Of a stretch of 64,000 nucleotides of DNA, positions 10,428 to 22,208 are shown piece by piece. Within the stretch, counting starts at the first letter, position 1. Every line of letters starts with the position of its first letter. The stretch is taken from NCBI GenBank assembly GCA_003988855.1, contig QYAI01000046.1:62001-126000 (forward strand), in the 5' to 3' direction. Position numbers and translations under genes: made by a program. Below the pieces are notes generated by a model. That model was not told the origin of the DNA, did no database searches, and was given only the letters and a program-made list of their open reading frames with translations. The DNA is from Arachnopeziza araneosa. Lineage: Eukaryota > Ascomycota > Leotiomycetes > Helotiales > Arachnopezizaceae.

Positions 10428-12966
10428 GATGTTATGACGAGATGATGTAGCGATGTGCTGAAGATTGAATGCCGAGATCAAGTGTGGGGACGGGCCTTTA
10501 CATATCCCACGCAGGCGGGAAGTTTTCACATTGAACACTTCGAAAATAGAAGCCAATGGACCCCGCGCCGACAGCATAAGCGCTCGATAGGGCGGGAGAG
10601 GCTCAAAGTGGTGATCCCTTCATGGGCAGGGTATTTTTAGAAGATGTGGCGCTTCTAGGAAAATAAAAATAGATGCTGTGGTGATGGGGTGATGGGTGCG
10701 GCCTCATTGGCTCGCTAGCGGCCGACCTCCCCTTCCCCATCTTCATTTTTCCTTCTCACCAACGACCTTCTTCTGCGGCCCAACTTCTCCTGCATCATTT
10801 TCACCCCTCCTCACTGGTCCTCCTCGACACGGCTGATGCACGATTTAACAGCTGGCACCCCCCAAGATAGAATTGTGCATCTCAATAATCATGCATCTGA
10901 GAACGGCCTCTCCCCACCGACAACCTCTGCTCGCTGCTGACTATACGCACTCGAAACCCTCTATCACCCCGACATTCCACAGATACCCTGTCGATGATGG
11001 AAAAGGCCCCATCCCTTCGAGATTCAAGGAGGAAATCCAGCCTCAATCTCCCACCACATCGCGACACATCCTAGCTCCAAGCATGGAATAAGATGATCCC
11101 GCAGCCTCCTCGGCGCCAGATGGAACAGGAGATCATAACTCCTTACCCTATGTTTATTATCAAAGATAGAAGTTGCTCTGATTGGAGTTTTATGAAACAA
11201 TTTCGTGATAGTTCAAGTGAAACATCACGCTTTTGTCGCTTCGATGCCTTACCGCTCCGAGCGGACGAGTGGTTTTGTTGATGTTCTGCATAAGTTCTGT
11301 AAAATCGCCCCTTGCTTGGTCTATTCTTGATTTATACAGCATCCGCCTCTTCGTTTCAAATATCGCGGCCCAGTCTCGATCAATAATGACGAAAATAGCT
11401 GAAAGAGACCGTGACCGATTCTTCTTGTGCGGCCGATCGATCATGGCTCAGTCATCCCAAATGGACTCTCAGTGCTTTTATGACCAGTTGTTGTGCTCTA
11501 ACTTTATTTTGAAACCGTCCAATGTCCTTTCTATTCAACTCGTTGAAACCAAGCCAAGCCAGGATGCCGTGTCTTCAAGCCCACAGGTCCGGCAGAAAGT
11601 ATCATCAGACAAGCAAAGGGTAGGATACCTCAGTCTTACAGGCTATCCCGCGAGCCTGCCTTTGAACAATAGGCGGCCGACAGATGAGAATTACATTCTA
11701 TTTCGGACTTGGCCCACGTATCCTCAGAGAACGTATTTTGATGAGAACGATTTTGTGTCTTGCCATTAATGAATCATGTGATGAGTTAGCTGTTCAGCTA
11801 GGTGGACTCTCTTTCATACAATCCAAAATCTATCCCATCAGCGAACGATGGCACCGAAGGAATCCTCTGTAATTTACCACTACATTTCATCTTATTCCCA
11901 TAAAGCCAATCAATGCAATTGGGTAGGTCATTGCAACAGGCTTTCCCACAACCAAGTCCCAAAATGGAAATCGAACCAAAACTGGATTCAAAAGCTATGT
12001 GAAAGTCTACGCCATTAATTTCCAAATCTCCGATAGCTTAATATTCACGTAAGCTCATTCCATAAAGCTGTAATTCTAGGCACGGACTGAATTTATCCCA
12101 AGCCAAACTTCCTGCCATAAATCCTCAGGTACCTGCGGCTTGACTTCCGAATCCGCATGATAGTGGGAGGTCCCAATCTCCGCCCAGTGTACTGGGCTCC
12201 TCAGGATCATACTACTAGTATACGCTACATTCTTCGATACTGTTTGCAACCCAGAAGTCAGGATTTAACCGGGTTACCCAGTTGCCAGCTGAAGCTCAAA
12301 TATTAAGTATTGAACGAGAGTCCCAATTTGGACGGATCGATATAAGTATGCATCGATTAAACATTCAAAGTAGACGAGAAAACTCACTCTGAACCCTGAA
12401 TGTTCCTCCCCAATCGTGATATACAGGCCCTAAAAGATGCTCGTCCGAGCCCTGCCTCTTCTGCAGTGATTTGGTAGAGCTTTTTGACACTCTGATTTTG
12501 AGGTAGCCGGCGATGGCGGAAAACATCAACAGAACGGCTGGGTTGTATATACGCACATTAAAGGACCTCGACAAATGCTTATGGAAATAGTCATAGGATC
12601 GAGAAGGTGAGTTGAGTTTCACACCAAATAAATTAAATGACGGGCATCTCCGCCCCTCTCAGAACCTCTATTTTCAGGGTCCTTTTGCTTCCGCGGCTGC
12701 GTTGCTGTATCAACAGCCTTTGCCAAAACCCCTGAATGCCCTGCATTTTGCTGAGGCTTTCAGCGGAAAGCTCCGTACACGGCATTCGACCACCAATATG
12801 CAGCGCAAGCTACCAATCACAACCTATCCACCATGCCCCGCGATCCGCCAAAGTTACAAATCCTCATGTTGCACAGAGGTCTCGACCGTCAGTTGTCCAG
12901 GAGCGCAGTGGACAATAGATAATCGAATGCGGTCTCGACATCACACTCCTGTGAAGGTCCCATAGC
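10428..12966. other. Long intergenic region with no supported gene
   Basis: About 2.5 kb upstream of the HET gene. Several open frames of 60-180 codons occur on both strands (for example 11233-11769 + and 11190-11444 -), but they overlap antisense, start in arbitrary places and contain no recognised domain. The first 400 bp hold pyrimidine-rich tracts that may be the promoter of the gene ending at 9126. Nothing else is recognised. Confidence 0.5.
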
Positions 12967-14607
12967 ATGTCGAATTTCGCATATCAGCCCCTCGAACGGC
13001 TTCCTGAGAGGCCATCGATAAGGCTCGCAGTCCTTCGGTCAGGCAGTCGCGATGCCCCAATTAAGATTACCCTTAAGCATACAACATTTGCAGATAAGCC
13101 AAAGTATGAGAGCTTATCATACACTTGGGGCAGTGCCAGTAATTCAAAGGCAATCGAGATCAATGGGAGCTCCGTCTCGGTAAGGCGGAATCTGGAGAGA
13201 GCCTTGCGGCACTTCAGGAGGAAAGATGAAGATCGAGTGCTTTGGATTGATGCTGTTTGTATCAACCAAGCCGATGATGCGGAGAAGAGCTGGCAGGTGC
13301 AACTGATGGCAGATATCTACCGCAGAGCACAGCGCGTTCTGGTCTGGCTGGGGATCATTGACAAAATCGAGACCACTCGGCCACCAAGTTCCTCTCGAAG
13401 AATGTCATCTAGGCTCACTGGAAGAGAGAACAAGACACAAGAGGAGAAGGACCGAGAAGATGCAGAATACCATCGTACACTCTGTTTACAACCTTATTGG
13501 AAGCGACTGTGGATCGTGCAGGAGATCGGTGCAGCTATTGACCTGGAACTTCATTGGGATATAAAGCCGAAGAATTCCAAGAAGTTATCATCAAAGTCAG
13601 AATCTTGGGATCATTTCTTCGATGAAACCCGCCCATCAGGCTCCCTAGCGAATCGGGCAACCGAGCTTGCTAAACAGCGCAAAGGAAGGCATGGTGAGGC
13701 TTTCCTCCTAGCAAATCTCGTCGAAGCTGGCGCTGACGCTCATTGTGAGCTGTCTCATGACAAGATCTATGGATTCGTCGCCATTGCTCATGACTGCGAA
13801 GACGATAACTTTCCCGTTGACTATTCCAAGCCACTTTGGAAGCTCTACGAGGACTTTGTCAGATTTCAATACTCGTCTGCAAAAGATGTGACAGCGAAAT
13901 CGATAATACACTTCAGCCAAGTCGTACTCAAAGCTCTCAAGGATGTTAAGCCACCTCCTGATGATTTTTGGATGTCTCCCATGAACCCTGGGCGTTGTGA
14001 TACTTGCTTGGGTCATGTAGAGGACGGAAGTCGGCTCTTGAAGATCACAGCAGTGTTTTCTGGCAGTGTCTCGATCCTTGGGCCTTCTTATGATGACCTT
14101 ACAGGAAATCCTGGTGTCAGGAAAGCATGGAACCTCAAGCTAAAAGAATGTGAAACTGACGCTACAATACTGAGAGAAGAAAATGAAACTTTCATATCCA
14201 AAATCCTCGCCCTTGACGCTCCGGAGCTGCAGAAAGCAGCTACCAATGTTTGCTCTTTTGGTTGGAGTTACTCGTACGATAATACTATTACAAGGGTTTG
14301 TCATCCCCGTTCAATATCCTTTGAACCAGGATTCGGCGAACGAAGTTTGCGCCTATTTGCTACAAGAGAAGGAACAATTGGCTTAATTCCTTCATATGTA
14401 AAAGAAGGTGACATGTTGTGCCGATTTTGGAAATCAGAAGTTGTGGCTGTAGTCAGAGCCGTGAGTGATTACACCTGGAGAATTGTAGGAAAAGGTTTGC
14501 TAGCGAAACAAGAGCAAACAAGTGATGTAGATTTTGAGCTCGTAGATTCAAGTACTCTAGGACTTTTGTACTTAGATATTGTCGCACTATATCACTTGAC
14601 AAGATAA
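12967..14607 (+). CDS. HET-domain protein
   Basis: A single-exon gene of 546 residues. The N-terminal half is a heterokaryon-incompatibility (HET) domain with its hallmark blocks in order: KYESLSYTWGS (about 47-56), VLWIDAVCINQ-D-D-EKSWQVQLM (about 91-114), and YRRAQRVLVWLG (about 118-129), then RLWIVQEIGAA and a later LSHDKIYGFVAIA segment. HET domains mediate self/non-self recognition and trigger cell death in filamentous fungi; many copies per genome are usual and most are uncharacterised. The C-terminal half (about 300-546) matches no domain I know; no STAND/NACHT P-loop or repeat is present, so this looks like a HET-only type. It stands alone between two long intergenic stretches, as is common for fast-evolving HET loci. 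Confidence 0.95.
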   Translation: MSNFAYQPLERLPERPSIRLAVLRSGSRDAPIKITLKHTTFADKPKYESLSYTWGSASNSKAIEINGSSVSVRRNLERALRHFRRKDEDRVLWIDAVCINQADDAEKSWQVQLMADIYRRAQRVLVWLGIIDKIETTRPPSSSRRMSSRLTGRENKTQEEKDREDAEYHRTLCLQPYWKRLWIVQEIGAAIDLELHWDIKPKNSKKLSSKSESWDHFFDETRPSGSLANRATELAKQRKGRHGEAFLLANLVEAGADAHCELSHDKIYGFVAIAHDCEDDNFPVDYSKPLWKLYEDFVRFQYSSAKDVTAKSIIHFSQVVLKALKDVKPPPDDFWMSPMNPGRCDTCLGHVEDGSRLLKITAVFSGSVSILGPSYDDLTGNPGVRKAWNLKLKECETDATILREENETFISKILALDAPELQKAATNVCSFGWSYSYDNTITRVCHPRSISFEPGFGERSLRLFATREGTIGLIPSYVKEGDMLCRFWKSEVVAVVRAVSDYTWRIVGKGLLAKQEQTSDVDFELVDSSTLGLLYLDIVALYHLTR

Positions 14608-15760
14608 TAGTTCATCGTTGAGAGTTAAAGGGAAACCGCAGAAGCGTAGTGAACGATGACCAATATTCATTTCCTATTCATCCATCCACACCCTCGATTG
14701 GAAAGAAAACACGGAACCTATAGAACGTTACTGGATCCCGATAGCAAGTTGATAAAGTACAATAATAACAAAAGTAAATCCGGGTGCTATAGAGCTCTAT
14801 CATGTAGGCTAAGAACGCTCAAGCCAAAACAAGGACAGTAAAACAATGGGAAAAGTCGTTGGCGATAGATGCCAGCCTTGTTCATAATGTCCAAGTCATC
14901 TTCATAAATTGTTATTTGTTTCCAGTAGTTAATTGAAGGATTCAAACAACAACTTTTCCCTCTCTCTCGTCTACTTCTTTCATCACTATGGCTGAGCTTA
15001 TTGGCGTTAACTCAATCCAGTACTAGTCAGTCGTGTTTTTAGGCAAAGCCAGTTCACAACATCCATGTAATCAATCTCCCAGACTTTACTTTTTCAGACC
15101 TGTGATTTCTACCTGCAACTTCGAGACTTCTATCTCCAACTCCGAGAATGAATCCGAACGTTGCGACGCGCGACTTCCATGTGGCATTTTGGGGTAGCAT
15201 CTTTGAATTTCCCTTTGCGACTTTGGATCTTATGTGAGAAGCCACGAATTGATCTCGTAGCTTTCGGCATCGACATGAGATGGTGAGACGAGAACCTGAC
15301 TTTGCAGTTTGTAACATTTTAGAACGAGAACCTTACGTTGTACTTTTAGACTTTGAGCTCTTGTAGATTTCTAACTTTGACCTTGAGCTTTAAAATATTA
15401 AGAAAGTGACAAGGCTGAGTAATTTGATAGCTCCGTGTACATGTTTCTCTAAAAACAAGCATCCTATGAAGTCAAGTCCCCTTTCCTCTCGCTTAAAATT
15501 CGCCAAAATCTATCACTAGAGACTAAGCATCTGGGCCAAAAGAATGTCACAGCGGCCCATACTTAGGTGCATTAGAAATATCAGTATTACTCCAATTTCT
15601 AAGTAGGTATGCGAGCCTAAGTCTTCCCAAAGGGTATGATAATAATATATACAAGGACAACGCTCTACTCAATGTACCTGTTCTCCAATCTATCTAAACG
15701 CCTGTTAATGCATAAGTCATAGTTCGTACAGAATCCCCTTAATCTCCTTCGATGCTGCAC
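14608..15760. other. Intergenic region, weakly repetitive
   Basis: About 1.15 kb with no supported gene. Between 15090 and 15400 the sequence repeatedly uses short words such as ACGAGAACCT (15291 and 15332 areas), ACTTCGAGACTT and TTTGAGCT, giving a diffuse degenerate repeat appearance, but there is no clean tandem array. Confidence 0.45.
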
Positions 15761-17341
15761 TTATGACGTCAAAGCGTTGCTCATGCCCATGATTGCCATT
15801 CCGATAAATCCAAATGCAATGCACAAGTTTCGGTTATGGTTCAGTGACAAGCTTTCAACGAAAAGTTGCATGGCAACACTCGTCATGATGCCAGCGGTGA
15901 TAGCGAACATAACACCATAAACTCCCGTTCCTGGTTTGTGACCCTCATTACCTGCGAGTTTAAACCATGCGGCTGCAATCGCTGCTCCTAACGGCTGGGA
16001 AACTCCACCGAAAAGAGAGGCCCAAAACATTGCTGTCCAACGGGAGTGAAGTGCAAGAAATAATGGGAGAGCTAAGGCAAAGCCTTCCGTAATGTTATGA
16101 ACAAATAAAGCCATGAAAACGGAGAACCCAAGGGACGGATTGGCGTGGTTGGTAGCATATGTGATGAAGCCCTCTGGAAGTTTATGCAAGGCAATAGCAA
16201 TAGAAGTTTGAAGGCCAATAGACATGAATGCATTTTCAGGGACGTGATGGTGGTGTTGGGCTTCGAGATCTTCTTCATCCGAGTCACAAGCTTCGTCCGA
16301 GGAATCTTGCATGGAGCGTGAGAATGTGGCACGGGTTGAACTAGGAGATTCCGTGGAGTTGGGTCTACCCTGCCTTTCACGCTCTGCTTCGGCAGTATGT
16401 TCTCGACACAGATTTGCTTCAGCAGCATGCTCACGGCATAGATGACTGGACGGGGGGCGAAGAAAAGTTGGCTGGCGCGAAACTGAAGGCGTTTTCGGAA
16501 CCACATGCTTGAAGCATTCTTGCCCGCAAGGATCCGAATATCCAAAACAAGGCCCATTGGAATCGCAGTTTGTTTTTGTGTCTTTTACGAAAGACATCAC
16601 CCTTCTCTGCACTTGCATCATAGAGGGTCTCCGATGAGCAGCTTCGGTATGCGTATGGGAGGTATGATTTGCAGCGTGATGTGGTGAAAGGTTTCCGCTG
16701 GAGCCGTTTTCAGAGGGTATTAAGGGTGTTACTTCAGAAGCCCTTCCATTAGGCTTATGATATGAAAGCCCACGATGACTTCCGTGGCTTGCGTGCGATT
16801 GAGATCTACTCCGGCCATGAATGTGATCTTGAGTCGCTTCGTCGTGTTGGTGATCACAATCAACGACGTGAGAAGGCATGTAGTGGTGGAGAAACCTAGA
16901 GACCACTTGGATTCCTACGAAGCCACCCGCAAACCCTGCAAGTAGTATCCAAGCTGCAGCAGCAGGAGAATGCCCGCTCATGATCAAGTATTTTTTCGAG
17001 GAAGGTAGCATGCTATATAGTGCAGAGAATAGCTATTTCGGGTCAGCGTGTTCCTCGGCAGTCGGCGGGAAAATCTCACCATAACTCCAAAACTTAAGCT
17101 CAGTGACGATGCAAGGAAGACGTTACTATCTTGTATCCTGAAGTTCCGCTTACTCGGGATGCAGCGAACCAGCACATCGACGCATATTATACTGGCTCCA
17201 ATGATGCAAGCTGCACAGATTAGTCTCTAGCAAAGTAGCGGGGTGCAAGAAGGAATTACCTATGCCACTGACGATGCACATAATCCAACCCCTGGTATCA
17301 TTATCCCATCCTGCCGCCATAGTGGCAGATTCAACTACCAT
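15761..17341 (-). CDS. ZIP zinc transporter, Zrt3-like
   Basis: Three exons (17341-17260, 17210-17080, 17032-15761) separated by 49- and 47-nt GT-AG introns encode 494 residues. This is a ZIP-family metal transporter resembling yeast Zrt3, which releases zinc from the vacuole. Three hydrophobic segments come first (one ending LSLSFGVMLFSALYSMLPSS, which validates both splices). A long cytosolic loop follows, rich in His (HDEATQDHIHG, SPHHAANHTSHTHTEAAH, QHHHHVPENA) with several Cys, plausible metal-sensing or binding sequence. The metal-site helices carry HKLPEG (about 354-359) and HNITEG (about 383-388). At least three more membrane spans end the protein. The ATG at 17011 would remove the first spans and is rejected. 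Vacuolar location is inferred from family similarity. Confidence 0.92.
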
Positions 17342-18588
17342 GTGAAGTTCTCGTGGCTAGCCAGGCTGCTGTTTTGCTCGTAGATCAGCCTCGTGTGTGC
17401 AAGTGGCAAAGGTTCGAGCTCGAAGACGATGTCCTCGAATTGTGGTTGTGGAATCGAGTTTTAGACAGTTAAGAATAGTGAAGCTTGTAGGAGAGAGGGA
17501 TCGGAATGAAGAGGTGTGTGACTTGGTTTTCTGTACTCCTTCAATCCGGCCGTAGTCACTTTCAGAAGTTGTTGTAGTGGGTGGACATCAAGGTTGATTC
17601 GAGAGACGCTTGTGTTGCAGGGATTCATGCAGATAGCCCTAGCTGCAGAACGTCATTGGCCCACGCTAAGTTATCGGCGAAACATTACCTTAGCACCAGG
17701 AACATTTCCATGATAATGAAGATATACTACTTATACATCTTCTATTACGCGTACATACTAATGGGTTCTAGATGAGTATTCTCGCGGGATTTCCTGCAAT
17801 TCTTTTCAACTCATGATTTAGCTAGGAGCGAAATATAACGAAACCCGTGCACTCTTTACGTATACTGATTCCGCACTATTGTGGGCTTGTGGCTCCATCA
17901 GAGCATGACTGTATCTTCCCTGAATATGGAGGAGAAATATTCCAATTCATATGTATAATCATACAGCAACGGGCACGAGTGAAACCATCCCGCACAGAGT
18001 CTGACACTTGTACTACTATCGGGATGTAGTTATCTCATAGACGATGTGATACAGTCGGTTGGTCGAAAGGCAAGCAAGACTCCCACGGCCTGGCGAATAG
18101 ATTCTGGCAGCGCCTTGGATATGTCATCATGTTGGATGTTTCAAGGCAGAAGTCAACGGTGGCTCCCTTCGAGATCTTATACCTCCTCTGTAGGTTGCTG
18201 CGGACGAAGCTGCTGGAAGACGATGGAGGCCGTGGGGGTTTCTATCTATCTTCAGTCAGAGTTGGGTCTTTCCAAGTCATATGTACTCGAGCTGTGCGGT
18301 GAGCAACTGGCATTTTACCTAGGTAGGTAGAAGAGAAGTTGATGAGTCTTCAGCAAGTCAGGAGGAACAGAGGAACGTGACTCGGTAAGGCTAAATTAAG
18401 GTTGAAGTTCGGAGCCGCTCAAAAACGCCGGAACACATGCTCAGGGGTCTCGAGAGCTTTCAGACCGTGACTTCGACACCACGACCACGACCTGTTCTCA
18501 CGCGCGTTTATGTCTTGAAGATCATACGCGCCGACTGCGCCATTCTCACTGTAGCAATAAATACCGGCCTCTGCCTACGGCGTACAAG
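17342..18588. other. Divergent intergenic region
   Basis: About 1.25 kb between the 5' ends of the ZIP transporter (-) and NUC1 (+). Short frames at 17581-17775 and 18046-18330 lack motifs. It presumably holds both promoters; no specific site is recognised. Confidence 0.5.
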
Positions 18589-19656
18589 ATGTCCAAAACC
18601 ACTTTAGCTCTCATCGCTGCTGTCAGCGCTGCAACTGGCGCCGGAATCACTGCAGCAATGTACTCGACGCGTTCTGAAAAGAAAATCCAAGCCTCCAAAA
18701 CCTCTATAGCTGTCTCAGCAACATCAACTACCATCGTACCAACTCCAGTTCCAGCTGCTATAGCTGTGCCCTTGTCGGCAAAAGATATTTTACCTCCTGT
18801 TGATCCAGCAGGATTATTCCAGTATGGTTTCCCAGGTCCTGTAGCAGACCTCGCAACTCGAAATGCCTTAGTATCTTCCTTCGATCGACGACTGCGGAAT
18901 CCAAGCTGGGTAGCAGAACATATTACACCCGCCTCTCTCGCCCAGTCAAATGGCGATCGCAAGCACTCTGTCTTCGTAGAAGACACGGCTGTCCCAGAGA
19001 AATTCCGAGGGAAACTGAAGGACTATTTCAGATCGGGATATGACCGTGGACATCAAGTTCCGGCCGCAGATGCGAAATGGTCACAAGAAGCGATGAATGA
19101 CACATTCTTCCTTACGAATATGTGCCCACAAGTTGGCGAGGGCTTCAACCGCGATTATTGGGCTCACTTTGAAGATTTCTGCCGTCGTCTTACAACTCGT
19201 TATCCCTCTGTCCGCATCGTCACCGGCCCTCTTTACCTCCCCAAACGCAGCCCTGAAGATGGTAAGTGGCGCGTCTCCTACGAAGTCATCGGAAATCCAC
19301 CGAACATCGCAGTCCCAACACACTTCTATAAAGTCATTTTCGCAGAAGATGGGACTGTAGCTGGACCTGTAGCTGTTGGGGCATTTGTCCTTCCTAATGC
19401 AGCGATCCCAAATGACAAACCGATTACGGATTTCGAAGTTCCTGTCGAAGCAGTGGAGCGGGCGAGCGGGTTGGAATTTGCGACCAAGCTACCTCCACAA
19501 AGAAGGAAAAGATTATGTACGGACACCGTTTGTGCACTTATCATTAAGGATTATTCGGATAATCAGAAAGCTTTAACAAAAGGAGAGGCACCAGTGAAAG
19601 AGACTATTGTAGCGAGAAGAACTAGTCCAAGGAATCAACCGAATGCGAATTTGTAG
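18589..19656 (+). CDS. nuc1: Mitochondrial nuclease NUC1 (EndoG family)
   Basis: A single exon of 355 residues. It is a DNA/RNA non-specific endonuclease of the EndoG/NUC1 family, with roles in mitochondrial DNA turnover and apoptosis-like death. Residues 1-60 hold a hydrophobic, alanine-rich segment followed by Ser/Lys-rich sequence, fitting a mitochondrial targeting and membrane anchor. The catalytic motif DRGHQVPAADAK lies at about 152-163, with His155 as the general base; the DRGHQ form is that of yeast Nuc1. The downstream TNMCPQVGEGFNRDYW block (about 176-191) supplies the conserved Asn that binds magnesium. The core continues through YEVIGNPPNIAVPTHFYKVI. Length and architecture are complete and no broken residue is seen. 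Confidence 0.96.
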   Translation: MSKTTLALIAAVSAATGAGITAAMYSTRSEKKIQASKTSIAVSATSTTIVPTPVPAAIAVPLSAKDILPPVDPAGLFQYGFPGPVADLATRNALVSSFDRRLRNPSWVAEHITPASLAQSNGDRKHSVFVEDTAVPEKFRGKLKDYFRSGYDRGHQVPAADAKWSQEAMNDTFFLTNMCPQVGEGFNRDYWAHFEDFCRRLTTRYPSVRIVTGPLYLPKRSPEDGKWRVSYEVIGNPPNIAVPTHFYKVIFAEDGTVAGPVAVGAFVLPNAAIPNDKPITDFEVPVEAVERASGLEFATKLPPQRRKRLCTDTVCALIIKDYSDNQKALTKGEAPVKETIVARRTSPRNQPNANL

Positions 19657-19969
19657 GAGGATAAATCATGTACACAACTATTGGGAGCGGTTTAGAGAGA
19701 TGGAATTGCTTGCAAGAGCGTATCAATCCGGCGGTCTTTTGTCCTTTTAAACATAGCATCTGCATTGCATCAGAGCCGGAGTTTTGCTTTGGTATTTCGG
19801 ATATACCAGATTGTAGTCTAGCATTTCACTTTATAGCATAGTAGTAATAGATATACACCAAACACTCTTAGAATCCAAGATGTAGGTCAAGCTTGCCAAG
19901 CTGGCTGATGCTTTAGACGCCAAAAGCGCCATTTTTCTGTTGTACATGAAGCTCACATCATCCGACGTA
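19657..19969. other. Short convergent intergenic region
   Basis: 3' flanks of nuc1 (+) and pfs2 (-); nothing else seen. Confidence 0.5.
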
Positions 19970-22208
19970 CTACCTAGCACGAGTATATTTTCCCTGCCTC
20001 TGTTCCATTTTCAGACTCTCTTCCTGACTTGGCAACGGCCCTCTCCTCCTCACGCTTCCGCCGCCACCGCCACCATTACTCGTACTCTCTTCTTTATGTT
20101 CAGCCTGGCCAACAGACATGCCCATCCCCGGTATTCCAAAAGGCGGTGCTCCGATACCAGGTGGCGGGGGTGGAAATCCAGCTTGGAAACCAGGAGGTGG
20201 AGGAGGTAGCATACCAGGAAGTAGCATCCCAGGTGGCGGGGGAACTTGCCCACTTGCTCCCATGGGAGGAGGGGGTGGTAATCCAGCTTTCTGCATTAAC
20301 TCTGCCAGTTTTGCAAAATCTGGAGGGTTATGTGGGTCTAGTCCAGGCAGAGGAGGAGGTGCGTTCCCGTATGGTAAAGGTGGTGGAGCGAAGTTGTTAG
20401 TGGACATGCCTGGGATTATTGGCACGTCGTTACTACCAAATTGCGGAAGAGGAAGACCTGGAATACCAGGGAAAGCTGGTGCTTTTGACGGCATCTTCTG
20501 GTCAACTAATCCGTCGATTTCATCTTCAAGTTCCTGCTCTTCTTCTTCTTGTCGTTGACGACGTCCGCCCCGACGATCCCAGGTTCCTTGAGCTTCGGCA
20601 GCGGCTTCTCCGATATGATAACGATCGTTATTGATATCGGTATCACCTGGGCGTGCACGGCTCCAAAATTTTGTGCTGCGGTCGTTGGAACCTGATGCGA
20701 GAATATGGCCGAGCGGGTGCCAGTCAAGTGACCAGACTGGAAATTCGTGGGCGTGATTTATCTTGTGTGCAGGATGTATAGATTGCGCCGGCGCGGTTGA
20801 AGGGTCAGGACTATCGTAAGGTGCTAGAGTTGGAAGAGTACCAGGAGGGTTGTTGGGCTCATCTAAGAGGTAGTGAAAGATGGTTCCATCACCGCCACCT
20901 GTGCTTAGCAGTGATGAATGAATGGGATGCCATGTTAGAGTCGAGATTTCTTTCTCGTGGCCTCTTAGCAATAGAATATCGCGCATCATACGAAGGTCGA
21001 AAATACGAGCTGTCTGATCTCGCGCAGAAGTAGCTAGGCAAAGCCCTTTAACTGGCTCAAAAATCGTTTTGGTGATTGTGTTTTTATGACCATGAAGCGT
21101 CGTCAGGCATCGGCCCGTCCTTGGATCCCATAGTTTGACCAGGTGATCTTTGGATCCCGAAACAAGTAATCCTTTTGTTGGATGCCAATCCACACTTTTT
21201 GCATCCCAACCGTGACCACTTAATGTTGATTCTTCTACGCCTCCAGCAAAATCGAAAATCTTCAAAGACGAATCATCGGAAGCCGTAACGAATTTCGAGT
21301 CGTTAGGACTAAAAGCAATATCTCGAATGGCATCATTGTGACCTTGAATAACCTTGACATTATTGAAGTTCGGTTGCCAGTACTTGATCAGACCGTCGTG
21401 ATCAGCTGATACAAGCCAGTCATCGCTGTGAGAATATGACACTGCTCGGATAGCAACATCATGTGCTTGCATAATCGTCTCAAAGTTAAAACCTGTTCCA
21501 TTCCATAATGTAAATTCTCCACTGCTAGACCCAGTAAGTAATCTTCGTCCTTCGGGTGTCCAGCGGACAACGTTGACAGGATGCTTATTCTTGTTTAGAG
21601 AAGTGTGAAGGTGCCGCGCAGGAACAGTATCAGCAGGATTGTATAATCGTGCTATCGGAGGAAGCATCTGCTTATGGTCAGCAATAAGCATTCATCTTGC
21701 CGTTGTGACTTACATCCACGATGTAGCTCGCACTTGGTCTTTCCATCTCCCCTTGATAGCCACCTTTGAATCTTGGCTGTCTGTTTCGCATCCAATGAAT
21801 CATAGTCGATCCATAATCAGTGACCGGTCCTAAAAACCGAAACAATTAGTACACATCGAAAATCTATCTTTTGATTCGATCACGTGATATATACAGAAAA
21901 TATTCCTAGAGCAGTATGGTCGTCTTTCAAGAGCGATAAAAGAATTTGTTTCATATCTCATTCAAGTTTTGAGACCCAAAGTAGCGTCTTCGAGATGACT
22001 AGTCTTTGTCTTGATCGTTGGACTTCCGAACTGCAGGCGGTTCTCTGAAATGTCGAGGACACACATTTCGCCGCTTCCAGAAACTTTAAACAGCAGAAAT
22101 AAATTCCAACTCACTTCTGCCTCGTCCTCGAATGAAGATACCCTCAAAACCTCCTTCTCGACCTCCACCGCCTCCTTGCCCCCCAAAGTCGCGTTGATCG
22201 TAAGCCAT
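19970..22208 (-). CDS. pfs2: Polyadenylation factor subunit PFS2
   Basis: WD40 subunit of the cleavage and polyadenylation factor that helps recognise the poly(A) signal (WDR33 in animals). Three exons: 22208-22115, 21829-21714, 21667-19970; introns of 285 and 46 nt; 635 residues. Exon 1 encodes a Gly/Arg-rich start (MAYDQRDFGGQGGGGGREGG). Exon 2 holds RPVTDYGSTMIHWMRNRQPR and SYIVD, continued in exon 3 by MLPPIARLYNPAD, a join conserved in the family. Seven WD repeats span about residues 110-420 (for example VKLWDPRTGRCLTTLHGH). The C-terminal third is Pro/Gly-rich with PPPPPG runs, as in fungal Pfs2. The ATG at 21691 lies inside the second intron. The first intron is unusually long for this window and contains a CACGTG site. 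Confidence 0.95.
21879..21888. promoter_or_regulatory. CACGTG palindrome in the first pfs2 intron
   Basis: ATCACGTGAT is a perfect 10-bp palindrome with an E-box core, the type bound by bHLH factors such as Cbf1 or Pho4. It lies inside the 285-nt first intron. A regulatory role is only inferred. Confidence 0.3.

Noticed and set aside
9901..10437. 178-codon plus-strand frame
   Set aside because: Antisense to the spliced conserved fungal protein at 9126-10427, which has a consistent intron and better composition.
11233..11769. 178-codon plus-strand frame
   Set aside because: No motif, overlaps antisense frames, no plausible promoter or splice partners.
20118..20558. Gly-rich plus-strand frame of 146 codons
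   Set aside because: Antisense to the Pro/Gly-rich tail of PFS2.
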